From Candidatus Villigracilis propinquus (GTDB taxonomy: Bacteria; Chloroflexota; Anaerolineae; Anaerolineales; Villigracilaceae), in assembly GCA_016714565.1 (NCBI GenBank), contig JADKDM010000033.1, positions 97,565-161,564 of the forward strand: a DNA stretch of 64,000 nt, read 5' to 3'. A program made the position numbers and the translations under genes. Shown here piece by piece: positions 1-8,737 of the stretch; position 1 is the first letter of the stretch; every line of letters begins with the position of its first letter. Under the pieces are notes generated by a model. That model ran no database searches. It worked only from the letters and a program-made list of their open reading frames with translations, and was not told where the DNA came from.

Positions 1-51
1 CCTCTCCAAAATTGAAAAGTAAAAAAACAATGATAGAGAAAGGAATGAAAA

Positions 52-714
52 ATGAAAAGAGTAAAACAATTTGGGGAAACCGTGGAAGGTTACAACATCC
101 CTGTTTTAAACGAGCGGGAGATAAGGGCATCGGCAGGAATACTATATTTGGTTATGTTCTGGTCCTGGATACTGGTTATCTTTAATGATAATTATCTCCT
201 GCTAAAGTATGCCAACACGATCTTCCTTGCAGATTTCATCGTACGCATATTTATTAGCCCTAAATATTCTCCTTTATTAATAATCGGGCGTTTAATTGTC
301 AGCAATCAAACACCTGAATATGTGGGGGCTGCCCAAAAAAAGTTTGCCTGGACAATCGGTCTGGTTTTATCAGCAATCATATTCCTTCTATTGGTTGTAA
401 TGAATTCAGATAGCCTCATTAATTTTTTTATTTGTCAAACCTGCCTGATATTCTTATTCTTTGAATCTGCGTTTGGAATTTGTTTGGGGTGTAAATTTTA
501 TTCAATGTTCTATAAAGAAAAAGCTCAATACTGCCCGGGCGAAATTTGTGATGTAAATGCAAAACAAGAGATTCAGAAAACGTCGTTACTGCAAAAAGCT
601 GTTGTTATTGGTTTTTTCGCGTTTGTTATAACGACAGCCATCCTGTTCAACGATGGGTTTGGTGCAAAACCGACTTCTCTGTGGTTTATCGTGAAATCTG
701 CTTTTTCAATATAA
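52..714 (+). CDS. DUF4395-type membrane protein
   Basis: This is a 220-residue integral membrane protein of unknown function. It has about four hydrophobic segments, near residues 28-48, 98-118, 122-140 and 183-203. A Cys-rich stretch, FESAFGICLGCKFYSMFY, follows the third segment; this CxGC motif and its position are typical of the DUF4395 family. In that family the gene often sits near thiol or sulfur-carrier proteins, but no such neighbour is visible here. A weak purine-rich ribosome-binding site (AAAGGA) precedes the ATG. The gene stands alone ahead of a degenerate small gene. I am fairly sure of the family and have no basis for a function. Confidence 0.75.
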   Translation: MKRVKQFGETVEGYNIPVLNEREIRASAGILYLVMFWSWILVIFNDNYLLLKYANTIFLADFIVRIFISPKYSPLLIIGRLIVSNQTPEYVGAAQKKFAWTIGLVLSAIIFLLLVVMNSDSLINFFICQTCLIFLFFESAFGICLGCKFYSMFYKEKAQYCPGEICDVNAKQEIQKTSLLQKAVVIGFFAFVITTAILFNDGFGAKPTSLWFIVKSAFSI

Positions 715-751
715 ATATTGTTTTCGAACAAAAATTAATTTTTGCAAAAAG

Positions 752-1024
752 ATGGACTCGTTGTGTGCATTGACGATGGCTCACTTCTACGAAATTCGGA
801 TCGCAGGGCATCTGGATGCCCACTGGGCAGACTGGTTCGACGGCATGTCCATCACGCTGGAAGAGGATGGAACCACGCTTCTTTCTGGACCTGTGCCTGA
901 TCAGCCCGCCCTATATGGGTTGCTGCGAAAGGTACGTGACCTCGGTCTTCCACTCGTTTCGGTGAACCAGATAACAGTCACTTTGAGTCAACAAATTCTA
1001 AATAAAAAAAGGAGTAATACAAAA
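752..1024 (+). pseudogene. small conserved domain without its own stop, reading into the next gene
   Basis: An open frame starts at ATG 752, or more likely at ATG 776 (MAHFYEIRIAGHLDAHW). It encodes a compact domain ending near LRKVRDLGLPLVSVNQ. I recall small Chloroflexota proteins of about 70 residues with this pattern (GHLxxHWxDWFDG ... GLLRKVRDLGLPL), but I cannot name a function. After that point the frame has no stop. It passes through a low-complexity linker (ILNKKRSNTK) into the following DUF6326 gene, which has its own strong ribosome-binding site. The simplest reading is that the small gene lost its stop by a small indel. A real fusion is less likely. Confidence 0.45.
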
Positions 1025-1429
1025 ATGAATGCAAATACCACCAAAAAGCTCGACACGAAAGTTCTGCTCTCTACCCTATGGATCGTCGTCATGATCAACA
1101 TGCTGAAAGCGGACATCCTTTCAGGGTTCATCCCTGCCATGGCGGAGGAGTTGGCAAGGACCTCCGTCAGCACCGGCGCCTCCATTCCTCAATTGATGCT
1201 TTTCGGCGCGATTATGGGGCAACTCGGCATTGCTATGATTATTCTATCCCGCGTGTTGAAGTACGAAATCAATCGCTGGGTCAATATCGTTGTGGGCATC
1301 GTCAACATTGCCTATATCTGGGGCGGTATGACGACATACCCTCACTACATTGTCATTGCCACGGTTGAGACGCTCTGTCTGCTGCTGATCGTCTGGTTTG
1401 CATGGAAATGGCGCAACTCCGAGGTATAG
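1025..1429 (+). CDS. DUF6326-type small membrane protein
   Basis: This 134-residue protein has four predicted membrane segments. I chose ATG 1025 because AAAGGAG lies about 9 bases upstream and because the N-terminus (MNANTTKKLDTKVLLSTLW) lines up with the paralogue at 4947 (KINVKTKLSALW). The ending, IVWFAWKWRNSEV, also parallels the paralogue's IVWYAWTWPKQGEG. The open frame continues upstream into an unrelated small domain, which I treat as read-through. The next gene, an MDR oxidoreductase, begins 11 bases after the stop, so the two are probably cotranscribed. The second DUF6326-oxidoreductase pair at 4947-6495 repeats this arrangement. Confidence 0.7.
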   Translation: MNANTTKKLDTKVLLSTLWIVVMINMLKADILSGFIPAMAEELARTSVSTGASIPQLMLFGAIMGQLGIAMIILSRVLKYEINRWVNIVVGIVNIAYIWGGMTTYPHYIVIATVETLCLLLIVWFAWKWRNSEV

Positions 1430-1440
1430 AAGTGAATCTG

Positions 1441-2411
1441 ATGAAAGCCATTGTCTTCAACCAATACGGCACGCCTGACGTGCTGAAACTTGCGGATGTC
1501 GCTGTGCCCCAGCCGAAAGATGATCAGGTGCTGGTCAAGGTGTATGCCGTCTCGGTCAACTCTGCTGATTACCGCCTGCTAAGCGGACCAATTCCGCGCA
1601 TTATGGGATTTGGACTATTCAAGCCGAAAGACAAGATCATGGGCGCGGATATTGCCGGGCGCATCGAGGCTGTGGGGAAAAACGTCACCCGCTTCAAGCC
1701 GGGCGACGAGGTCTTCGGTGATATTGCCACAGGCTTTGGCGGTTTTGCTGAATATGTCTGCGCACGTGAATCTATTCTGGTGAAAAAGCCCGCCAACCTG
1801 ACCTTTGAGCAAGCGGCAGCAGTGCCGATGGCGGCGGTAACGGCGTTGCAGGCACTGCGTAAGGGGGCGTCCAGCCTGGAAGCCGAGTGGCAATTGTCGG
1901 CGCGTCTGGAGGCGTGGGGACGTTTATGGTGCAGATTGCCAAATCTTTCGGTGCTGAAGTCACAGCAATATCCAGCACGAAAAAAATGGAAGGGCTCCGT
2001 ACTCTGGGCGCAGACCATGTCATTGACTACACCCGCGAAGATTTCACCCGCTGCAGTCAGCACTACGACCTGATCCTTGCGGTGAACGGCTATCGCCCGC
2101 TCGCGGACTATCGCCGCGCGCTCAAACCGCAGGGGACGTATGTTATGGTTGGCGGAGAAGGCAGGCAAATTTTCGAGTCGCTGATGATGGGTCCGCTTGT
2201 CTCCCGGCGCGGCGGTCAGACAGTGACAAATCTGGCGGCAACCCCCAATGCAGATGACCTGTCTTTTGTAAAAGACTTGATCGAGGCGGGTAAAGTCACT
2301 CCGGTCATTGACCGCACCTATCCACTTGAAAACACGGCGGAGGCGGTTCGCTATATTGGCGGGTCCTGTGCTGCGGGCAAGGTTATTATTCAAATTCAGG
2401 AGAACCCATGA
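1441..2411 (+). pseudogene. zinc-free MDR-family NAD(P)H:quinone oxidoreductase, frameshifted
   Basis: This encodes a medium-chain dehydrogenase/reductase of the quinone reductase-like type. The N-terminal GroES-like half reads MKAIVFNQYGTPDVLKL ... GADIAGRIEAVGKNVTRFKPGDEVFGD. The Rossmann half contains VAIVGASGGVGTFMVQIAKSFGAEV, the NAD(P)-binding AxxGxxG loop. The two halves lie in different frames. The break is in the run of five G at about 1863-1867; six G would rejoin the frames as LRKGGVQPGSRVAIVGASGG. The intact paralogue at 5527 has the same architecture and no break. Because no other lesion is present, a sequencing deletion in the homopolymer is as likely as a real recent mutation. 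The corrected protein would be about 323 residues. Confidence 0.8.
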
Positions 2412-2821
2412 CCCTGGCCCGCCCGGTGAATATAGTTCCTACTCCAATTATGGCGCGACTCTTGCCGGGTATATTGTCGAGCGTGTATCGGGCTTGCCTT
2501 ATGATGACTATGCTGAACAAAACATCCTGACCCCATTGAATATGGCACATAGTACCTCCCGCCAGCCTGTTCCAGCCGCGTTTGCCGCTGATCTATCCAA
2601 TGGCTACGAATTTATCGATGGACAGTATCAGGTGCAGCCCTTTGAAACTGTCAATCCTTGTCGCCATGCTGACGGTGGTGTGTGTTTTTTTCACGACACA
2701 GATTTGGATGAAAAAGCTGGGAAGTCTGCTATGGCGTATTCACTACATGCTGGTCTCATTAGCCGGAGTTACTTTCACCTGGTTTTTATACGTTTGGAAC
2801 TTGCTGGGTAAAGGATTCTGA
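2412..2821 (+). pseudogene. remnant of a beta-lactamase-fold serine hydrolase with C-terminal membrane segment
   Basis: The fragment begins right after the oxidoreductase stop with PGEYSSYSNYGATLAGYIVERVSG. This carries the Tyr-x-Asn (YSN) motif of class C beta-lactamase-related serine hydrolases. The N-terminal part with the catalytic SxxK is missing. After about 2640 the frame changes. The second frame (about 2640-2821) encodes two hydrophobic segments ending MLVSLAGVTFTWFLYVWNLLGKGF, as in family members with a C-terminal membrane domain. An internal deletion and frameshift therefore joined two pieces of one gene. I see no way for it to yield an active enzyme. Confidence 0.7.
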
Positions 2822-2942
2822 TTGTCCCTATTTATTCGTCGCTTGTGCTTGTTTTAATGACTACCTTCAGGAACATTACTTTCGATTGCCGGATCGACCT
2901 GTAGTTATGCAGTATTGTCTGTTGACCACGCGAATGCCATGT

Positions 2943-3001
2943 AATACACCAGTAACGTACCTCTGCTGCCTATCATGCCGATGTTACGTTACTGGTGTAT
3001 T
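2943..3001 (+). repeat. 17-bp perfect inverted repeat
   Basis: The arms at 2943-2959 and 2985-3001 (AATACACCAGTAACGTA and its complement) are perfect over 17 bp with a 25-base loop. The right arm is followed by a short T-rich stretch (TTTTTATAAAA). It could work as a terminator for the upstream remnant, or it could be the footprint of a small palindromic element. It ends 41 bases before the LuxR-type gene. Confidence 0.7.
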
Positions 3002-3042
3002 TTTATAAAAAGCGCACAAAAATACGATATGATAGCAACATC

Positions 3043-3972
3043 ATGGAAGACCTTCAAATTGCCTACTATTTCGGTGTGATCCTGATCGGTTTCGCTGCGC
3101 TTGCGGTTGCAGGGGTTTGGGCGGTCAAAACTCAGGATGCCAGTCTGCGGAATTTTTGCATTCTGTATACAGCATTCACGTTCGTTCTTATACTCTCCGT
3201 TCTTATGAAATATCTTTCGCTAAACGTGGAGGGCTATTCTGTAAGGTCATTGTATTTGTTTTCCGGAGTGTACCAAACGGTCAACTATGGGGTCATTGTC
3301 GGCAGTATCCATTACTTTCTTGGGTTCAACCAAACACCCTCCCGAAAACGCATCGCAGCTATCTTCGGGTTCACGATCTTGATCTTCATCGCGCTCATCT
3401 TTTCCCCCCTCAGCACACGATTGGATGAAGCCCAAAATATCATTCATCTTGGAACTGGTTTTCAAGCTCTTACCATTTGGTATCAACTTTCGTTCACCTA
3501 CGCCATCGTTCTGGGGTTCAGCGCCCTACGGCAGGCATGGAATACAGACAAGAGAAACTTTATGCTTGGGTTATTGATCTTTGCCCTGTTCGGGTACATC
3601 GAAACACTGCTGACCTTTTCACAAAATCTACGCACGTTCAATATTTCCCTGACTGTGGAAAATGGATTTCTTTTCAGTTCGATTCCATACACACTCTACG
3701 GAATTTTCGTCATTTATTACTTCCTGAATTTTTCGCCTCCGACTCCCGTTGAAGCGGATGTGCTTTCAGAGAGCTTTCTCTCCGCCTACGGAATCACGGA
3801 TCGCGAGAGGGAGATCATCGAGAAGGTCATCGAAGGCAAAAGCAACGCAACCATTGCAAATGAGCTTTTCATTTCGCTGGCAACAGTCAAAACCCACCTG
3901 CACAACATCTATAAAAAGATCGGTGTGGAAAGCCGTTTCGACCTGCTTGCCAAGGTTCGCTCCAGAAAATAA
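3043..3972 (+). CDS. membrane-anchored LuxR-type transcription regulator
   Basis: This 309-residue protein has about seven hydrophobic segments over residues 1-225, followed by a LuxR-type helix-turn-helix domain (about 245-305). That domain contains YGITDREREIIEKVIEGKSNATIANELFISLATVKTHLHNIYKK, quoted here by position 246-290 in part: TDREREIIEKV, the recognition region and TVKTHLHNIYKKIGV. Such proteins sense a signal at the membrane and act directly on DNA. I chose ATG 3043 over an upstream in-frame ATG at 2995 because the latter lies in the inverted repeat. A TATGAT hexamer at 3028-3033 places transcription start almost at the ATG, so the message may be leaderless. No partner kinase is present. 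Its targets may be the neighbouring membrane-protein genes, but that is a guess. Confidence 0.8.
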   Translation: MEDLQIAYYFGVILIGFAALAVAGVWAVKTQDASLRNFCILYTAFTFVLILSVLMKYLSLNVEGYSVRSLYLFSGVYQTVNYGVIVGSIHYFLGFNQTPSRKRIAAIFGFTILIFIALIFSPLSTRLDEAQNIIHLGTGFQALTIWYQLSFTYAIVLGFSALRQAWNTDKRNFMLGLLIFALFGYIETLLTFSQNLRTFNISLTVENGFLFSSIPYTLYGIFVIYYFLNFSPPTPVEADVLSESFLSAYGITDREREIIEKVIEGKSNATIANELFISLATVKTHLHNIYKKIGVESRFDLLAKVRSRK

Positions 3973-4129
3973 CCTCAAAAAAACAATCTACATCCAAAGT
4001 TGTAGGGGGAATTGGGCAAAATAAATCCAAAGTTCGATTCTCAAATCCTCTTGAATGCGGGATGATCCGTCCGCACCCAAAACGCCAGACGCACCCTATA
4101 CCTCTGGCAAAAAGGAAAAAAAGAGGACT

Positions 4130-4765
4130 ATGAGAAATTCAAACACCTTAGAACTGAGAAAAAGCACCATTTCCAAGAAGATTGGCTGGGGATTTATGCT
4201 GCTGCTGGCGATTCTTTTATTTGTTCTTGCCAGCCGCTATTTGACCCTGGATCCCAACGTCTACTTCCCTGAACAACGAGACGTGTACACCGCCAACCTC
4301 GCGTTCCTGCTTGTACACATTGTTGGCTCCATGCTGGCGACCCTCATCGGTCCATTTCAATTTTTACGCAGAATCCGCACCGGACGATATCTCAATCTTC
4401 ATCGCTGGCTTGGCAGAGTGTATTTGCTGAGCGTGTTATTCGGAGGGCTGGGAGGCTCATACATGGCAACTATTGCCTACGGCGGACCTGTTGCTCGTCT
4501 GGGCTTCATAACCCTGGCGGCCCTCTGGCTGGTCAGCGGATTTATGGCGTACATCAATATCCGAAATAAAAAAATCGAACAGCACCAAAAATGGATGATT
4601 GTGAACTACGCCCTGACCTTTGCAGGCGTGACCCTTCGTTTGTGGCAAGTCATCTTCGGCGTAATTGGGGTGGACTTCCTCTCAGGCTATATCATCGTTG
4701 CCTGGCTATGTTGGCTGCCGAATCTGTTCGTTGCATTTTGGATCAACAATCGCAAACCGATCTGA
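4130..4765 (+). CDS. DUF2306-type membrane protein
   Basis: This 211-residue protein has about six membrane segments. The conserved core LHRWLGRVYLLSVLFGG and the later KWMIVNYALTFAGVTLRLW fit the DUF2306 family, whose His residues (LHRW, EQHQKW) recur in members. Its function is unknown. The ATG at 4130 follows AAAGAGGAC. An in-frame ATG at 4055 has no ribosome-binding site and would add an unlikely polar leader. The gene follows the LuxR-type regulator at a distance of 157 bases. Confidence 0.75.
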   Translation: MRNSNTLELRKSTISKKIGWGFMLLLAILLFVLASRYLTLDPNVYFPEQRDVYTANLAFLLVHIVGSMLATLIGPFQFLRRIRTGRYLNLHRWLGRVYLLSVLFGGLGGSYMATIAYGGPVARLGFITLAALWLVSGFMAYINIRNKKIEQHQKWMIVNYALTFAGVTLRLWQVIFGVIGVDFLSGYIIVAWLCWLPNLFVAFWINNRKPI

Positions 4766-4946
4766 AAGTTATTGAACGACCTCTCCAATCTTTACCAGCC
4801 TGCTTGCTCACAGAAGACTATCTGTATTGCCTTTTATCGCAGAACAAAGACCTGCGCTAGTGTTCCGGTTGCCGCAGAACTGCAAGTTCACTGTCATCAA
4901 CCAGAGAAATAAAATTCACCAATATCACTCAAAAAGGAAAAATAAA

Positions 4947-5402
4947 ATGAATGCAACCAAAGGAACTCCACTCGGCTCCAACAACAAGACTTACAAATTG
5001 GAAGATACAAAAATAAATGTAAAGACGAAGCTCTCTGCGCTATGGGCTGCGGTAATGTTTTGTTACATCTATGGAGACTATTTCGGTCTCTATAAACCTG
5101 GGACATTGCAGAGCATACTTGATGGGCAAATGGGGCCGCTTGGCCCAACAACGCAAGGAGTATTGTTAGGAACATCAATATTAATGATGTTCCCGAGTGT
5201 CATGGTTTTCCTGTCGGTGGTACTGAAACCCAGGGCAAATCGATGGACGAATATTATCCTGGGCATAATCTATACTTTTATCATGCTCATCAGTATGCCG
5301 GGGGCCTGGGCTTTCTATATTTTCTTTGGAATTATCGAAGTCGTACTAACGATACTGATTGTCTGGTATGCATGGACTTGGCCTAAACAAGGGGAAGGAT
5401 AA
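4947..5402 (+). CDS. DUF6326-type small membrane protein (paralogue)
   Basis: This is a 151-residue, four-segment membrane protein. It is a paralogue of the protein at 1025: TKLSALWAAVMFCYIYGDYF matches TKVLLSTLWIVVMINMLKADI in position, and the C-terminal tails correspond. ATG 4947 is preceded by AAAAAGGAAAAATAAA. The 30 bases before the start and the first codons (MNATKGTP) are nearly identical to those of the unrelated DUF4386 gene at 6580. This points to a shared, duplicated 5' end. An MDR oxidoreductase follows, as it does after the first paralogue. Confidence 0.75.
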   Translation: MNATKGTPLGSNNKTYKLEDTKINVKTKLSALWAAVMFCYIYGDYFGLYKPGTLQSILDGQMGPLGPTTQGVLLGTSILMMFPSVMVFLSVVLKPRANRWTNIILGIIYTFIMLISMPGAWAFYIFFGIIEVVLTILIVWYAWTWPKQGEG

Positions 5403-5526
5403 ATAACTGCGCGCGCCGATAAAAACGGTTAATAAAACTTATCCATATAGTTAGGTTTTGCAGCCTTACTAGACGTAGTGTCGTAAATTTTTTTTTGAAA
5501 GCCAAAGCAACTTTAAAGGAATGTTG

Positions 5527-6495
5527 ATGAGAGCGATTGTGTACACAAAATATGGATCACCGGACGTTATTCAATTCAAAGAGGTGGAAAAGCCCGCGCC
5601 TCAGGAGAATGAAGTCCTGATAAAAATTCATGCAGCCTCCGTAAATGCGTATGACTGGCATTCCCTGACCGCTGACATCTTCTTGATTCGCCTGATGGGC
5701 GGTGGATTGCTCAAACCCAAACAGACAAGACTGGGCGCGGACATCGCGGGGCGGGTTGAAGCGGTTGGTGGAAACGTCAAGCAGTTTCGTCCAGGTGATG
5801 AGGTGTTTGGAAGTATAGGTCATGGCGGTTTTGCCGAGTATGCATGTGCCCCTGAGACCAGGTTGGCATTGAAACCCGAAAACCTATCTTTTGAGGAAGC
5901 CGCAGCTGTACCAATGGCTGCTCTCACTGCCCTGCAGGGCCTGCGCGATGAAGGACAAATTCATTCAGGGCAAAAGGTTTTGATTAACGGGGCATCTGGC
6001 GGGGTGGGTACCTTTGCAGTGCAGATCGCTAAATCGTTCGGTGCTGAAGTTACGGCTGTGTGCAGTTCGAGGAACTTGGATCAGGCGTATACGATTGGGG
6101 CGGACCAGGTCATTGATTACACGCGGCAAGATTTCACTCAAAATGGGCAGCAGTATGACCTCATCTTTGCAGCGAATGGATATCATCCGCTTTCAAATTA
6201 CAAGCGTGCCTTAACTCCCCAAGGCATTTATGTGATGGCTGGAGGCTCCATGGCTCAAATCTTCCAGGCGATGCTCCTGGGATCACAGATGTCAAAAGCC
6301 GGGGGCAGGAAAATGGGCGGTGTATCGGCAAAAATAGACCAAAAAGATTTGGTTATTCTCAAAGGTTTGATCGAAGCCGGCAAAGTAAAACCTGTTATGG
6401 ATAGACGGTATCCGTTAAGCGAGGCTGCTGAAGCGCTTCGATATCTTGGAGAAGGACATGCGCGTGGAAAAGTAGTAATTGCAGTGGATGTATGA
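5527..6495 (+). CDS. zinc-free MDR-family NAD(P)H:quinone oxidoreductase
   Basis: This 322-residue medium-chain dehydrogenase/reductase has a GroES-like N-terminal half (MRAIVYTKYGSPDVIQFKEVE ... GADIAGRVEAVGGNVKQFRPGDEVFG). The Rossmann domain has VLINGASGGVGTFAVQIAKSFGAEV and ends GHARGKVVIAVDV. No structural-zinc Cys cluster is visible, which fits the quinone reductase-like branch. AAAGGA directly abuts ATG 5521, so ATG 5527, six bases further on, is the better start and matches the paralogue's MKAIVF. It is an intact copy of the frameshifted gene at 1441. The substrate is unknown. Confidence 0.85.
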   Translation: MRAIVYTKYGSPDVIQFKEVEKPAPQENEVLIKIHAASVNAYDWHSLTADIFLIRLMGGGLLKPKQTRLGADIAGRVEAVGGNVKQFRPGDEVFGSIGHGGFAEYACAPETRLALKPENLSFEEAAAVPMAALTALQGLRDEGQIHSGQKVLINGASGGVGTFAVQIAKSFGAEVTAVCSSRNLDQAYTIGADQVIDYTRQDFTQNGQQYDLIFAANGYHPLSNYKRALTPQGIYVMAGGSMAQIFQAMLLGSQMSKAGGRKMGGVSAKIDQKDLVILKGLIEAGKVKPVMDRRYPLSEAAEALRYLGEGHARGKVVIAVDV

Positions 6496-6579
6496 CGGCA
6501 CATGATTTAGGGGGCCGCTGCTCTTGGTTATTTAAATCGAATTGAAACTTACAAATATCACTCAAAAAGGAAAAATAAA

Positions 6580-7275
6580 ATGAATTCAACTAAAGGAACT
6601 CAGCCCGTTATAAGAGAGAAACAAAATATTAAAACTTTGCAAAAAGCTGGAGGCTTTGCTGCATTGATCCACGCCGCTGGGTACACTGTGGGCATTATAT
6701 TGGCTTTTACATTAATTGCCCCGGCCCTATCAGCTGCCCCTGCAGAATATATGGCATTTGTCTCAAACAACCAACTGCTCATGAGTCTATGGATCCTGAG
6801 TGCTTATTGGGTAAGCGCCGCCGCTCTGGTTGTGATGGTATTGGCGATTTACGAGCATCTGAAAGCCAATTCGCCGGCACTCATGCAAGTAGCAACCATC
6901 TTCGGGTTAATCTGGGCCGGCTTAATTATTGGCAGCGGCAATCTCATGATCCATGACTTCGGCGTTATTGCCAATCTCTTTGGAGAAGATCCGATTCAAG
7001 CAGAGACAGTTTTGTTGGCAATGAAAGCGGTTGAAAATGGAATCGTAAGCGGAAACGAGCTTGTTGGCAGCCTATGGGTTCTTTTGTTAAGCCTTGCCGC
7101 CTTGCGGACAAAAGGTCTGCCCAAAGGTCTCAACTATCTTGGCATAATCCTCAGTGTAGCAGGCATCCTCACGCTAATTCCAGCAATACCGACATACATT
7201 TTTGGACTGGGAATGATCGTCTGGTCAATATGGCTGGGTGTCGCCTTGTTGCGTAAGCCTGCAAGCCAGGAATAA
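6580..7275 (+). CDS. DUF4386-type membrane protein
   Basis: This 231-residue protein has about six membrane segments and the general form of the DUF4386 family: an N-terminal KAGGFAALIHAAGYTVGIIL segment, a central short helix pair, and GLGMIVWSIWLGVALL at the end. It has no catalytic motif and no known function. Its upstream sequence (ATATCACTCAAAAAGGAAAA, then ATAAA before the ATG) and first residues (MNSTKGT) copy those of the gene at 4947, though the rest of the protein is unrelated. A hairpin follows 49 bases after the stop. Confidence 0.65.
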   Translation: MNSTKGTQPVIREKQNIKTLQKAGGFAALIHAAGYTVGIILAFTLIAPALSAAPAEYMAFVSNNQLLMSLWILSAYWVSAAALVVMVLAIYEHLKANSPALMQVATIFGLIWAGLIIGSGNLMIHDFGVIANLFGEDPIQAETVLLAMKAVENGIVSGNELVGSLWVLLLSLAALRTKGLPKGLNYLGIILSVAGILTLIPAIPTYIFGLGMIVWSIWLGVALLRKPASQE

Positions 7276-7324
7276 TTAATTTCAGTTTTGCACTGACGCT
7301 AAATATTCAGGCGGAGAAAGCAGG

Positions 7325-7350
7325 GCACCCTTGGCAGGAGCCAAGGGTGC
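7325..7350 (+). terminator. 11-bp hairpin, possible terminator
   Basis: GCACCCTTGGC and its complement are separated by AGGA. The stem is perfect over 11 bp, but only a mixed TTGGTC sequence follows, so intrinsic termination is uncertain. It lies between the DUF4386 and CPBP genes. Confidence 0.5.
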
Positions 7351-7407
7351 TTGGTCAATGGTGAAATATTTAAATTAAAAGATCGTTTTAACGAGGAAGA
7401 GTAAATT

Positions 7408-8199
7408 ATGGACGAAAACAAAAGCGCAAACACACTACAGCAATACAGCCTGATGGAAATACTTGGAATATGGGCTGCGGTTGCCCTACCCATGGGATTC
7501 ATCCTATGGGTGGCAATGCCCTTGATTATTCCGCATACGAACATTGAGCCGGGATTCATCTATCTGGTATTGATAACTTTAGGGTTGGTCTGGCAGGGCA
7601 TTCTTGCCTACATCATCCTTAGACGGGAAGTTAAACCCTTCACATGGGAAAATATAAAACAACGGCTCTGGCTGCATACCCCAACAGATCCCAAAACGGG
7701 TGTGCCCTCTAAAAAATTATACCTATGGACCATCCCGATCATCGCTTTTACCCTGCTGTGGGATAACTTGAACATCCTTGGAGGATTAAATGATTTCTGG
7801 GTAAGAACATTCCCGTTTTTGTCCCCTCCCCAATATGCCATCATCCAAAATTTGGCGGACCCTGCCATTGGTCAATGGTGGCTGATGGGTGTGCTGGTTG
7901 TCTTGATTGCGTTCAACTACCTTCTTGGCGAAGAGTTAATATTTAGGGGCATTCTCCTGCCAAAAATGAACGGCGTATTTGGAAAATGGGATATTGTCGC
8001 CAATGGCATTCTCTTCGCCGGGTACCATTTGCATTTGATCTGGAGGCTTCCCTCAACGATCATCCTGCGCGATTGGGTATATTCCTGGGCAGCGAAACGG
8101 TACAAGTCATATTGGGTTGCAGTAATCATTCACGGGTTTGATGCCGTATTTTTGGTCGTTCTTTTTCCAATGGCCATCATGGGATTGATTAAGGCATAA
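7408..8199 (+). CDS. CPBP-family intramembrane metalloprotease
   Basis: This 263-residue membrane protein carries the three CPBP (Abi) motifs: GEELIFRGILL with the paired glutamates and arginine (about residues 172-182), FAGYHLHLIW with a His (about 196-205), and the late VAVIIHGFDA. Family members process prenylated or other membrane proteins, or act in bacteriocin immunity; the substrate here is unknown. An upstream AACGAGGAAGAG serves as ribosome-binding site. The motif residues look complete, so I expect an active fold. Confidence 0.8.
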   Translation: MDENKSANTLQQYSLMEILGIWAAVALPMGFILWVAMPLIIPHTNIEPGFIYLVLITLGLVWQGILAYIILRREVKPFTWENIKQRLWLHTPTDPKTGVPSKKLYLWTIPIIAFTLLWDNLNILGGLNDFWVRTFPFLSPPQYAIIQNLADPAIGQWWLMGVLVVLIAFNYLLGEELIFRGILLPKMNGVFGKWDIVANGILFAGYHLHLIWRLPSTIILRDWVYSWAAKRYKSYWVAVIIHGFDAVFLVVLFPMAIMGLIKA

Positions 8200-8268
8200 A
8201 GACATCCGTTATCCTGTCTATTTATTTATTGGGCAACTCCTTAGATAAATTTCATTCAAGAGAGAATT

Positions 8269-8706
8269 ATGAAACAGTCAATTGTACATATCGCTTTAGT
8301 TGTAAGAGACTATGATGAAGCCATTGTTTTTTATACCGAAAAACTTCATTTCACACTTGTCGAAGATATATACCAACCAGAACAAGATAAACGCTGGGTT
8401 GTGGTTTCTCCTCCCGGCTCAAATGGGACAACTCTGCTTCTGGCTAGGGCTTCAAAGCCAGAACAGCAACCCTTTATAGGTAATCAAACAGGCGGGAGAG
8501 TGTTTCTATTTCTTAACACGGACAATTTCTGGAGAGATTACAACGAGATGATTTCTAAAGGTATCAAGTTTATTAGAGAGCCAAAAGAAGAATCCTATGG
8601 ACTGGTTGCCGTTTTTGAAGATTTATACGGAAACCTTTGGGATTTGCTACAACTTAATGTCGATCATCCATTGTTGACGTTAACCGTAAGACAAGGCGCA
8701 CTGTAA
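8269..8706 (+). CDS. VOC-fold protein (glyoxalase/dioxygenase superfamily)
   Basis: This 145-residue protein begins IVHIALVVRDYDEAIVFYTEKLHFTLV, the usual first beta-alpha module of a vicinal oxygen chelate protein. It ends VAVFEDLYGNLWDLLQL, with the metal-binding Glu and the D-x-x-G-N loop. His at position 8 and the late Glu are candidate metal ligands. Such proteins act as glyoxalases, dioxygenases or resistance proteins; the sequence alone does not decide. AGAGAGAA precedes ATG 8269. Confidence 0.8.
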   Translation: MKQSIVHIALVVRDYDEAIVFYTEKLHFTLVEDIYQPEQDKRWVVVSPPGSNGTTLLLARASKPEQQPFIGNQTGGRVFLFLNTDNFWRDYNEMISKGIKFIREPKEESYGLVAVFEDLYGNLWDLLQLNVDHPLLTLTVRQGAL

Positions 8707-8737
8707 TTTTAATCGTTAACAAGCATAGGAATTGAAT

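Noticed and set aside
1569..2393. Long minus-strand ORF opposite the oxidoreductase
   Set aside because: It lies fully opposite a conserved coding region, has no ribosome-binding site and its protein is low in recognisable structure.
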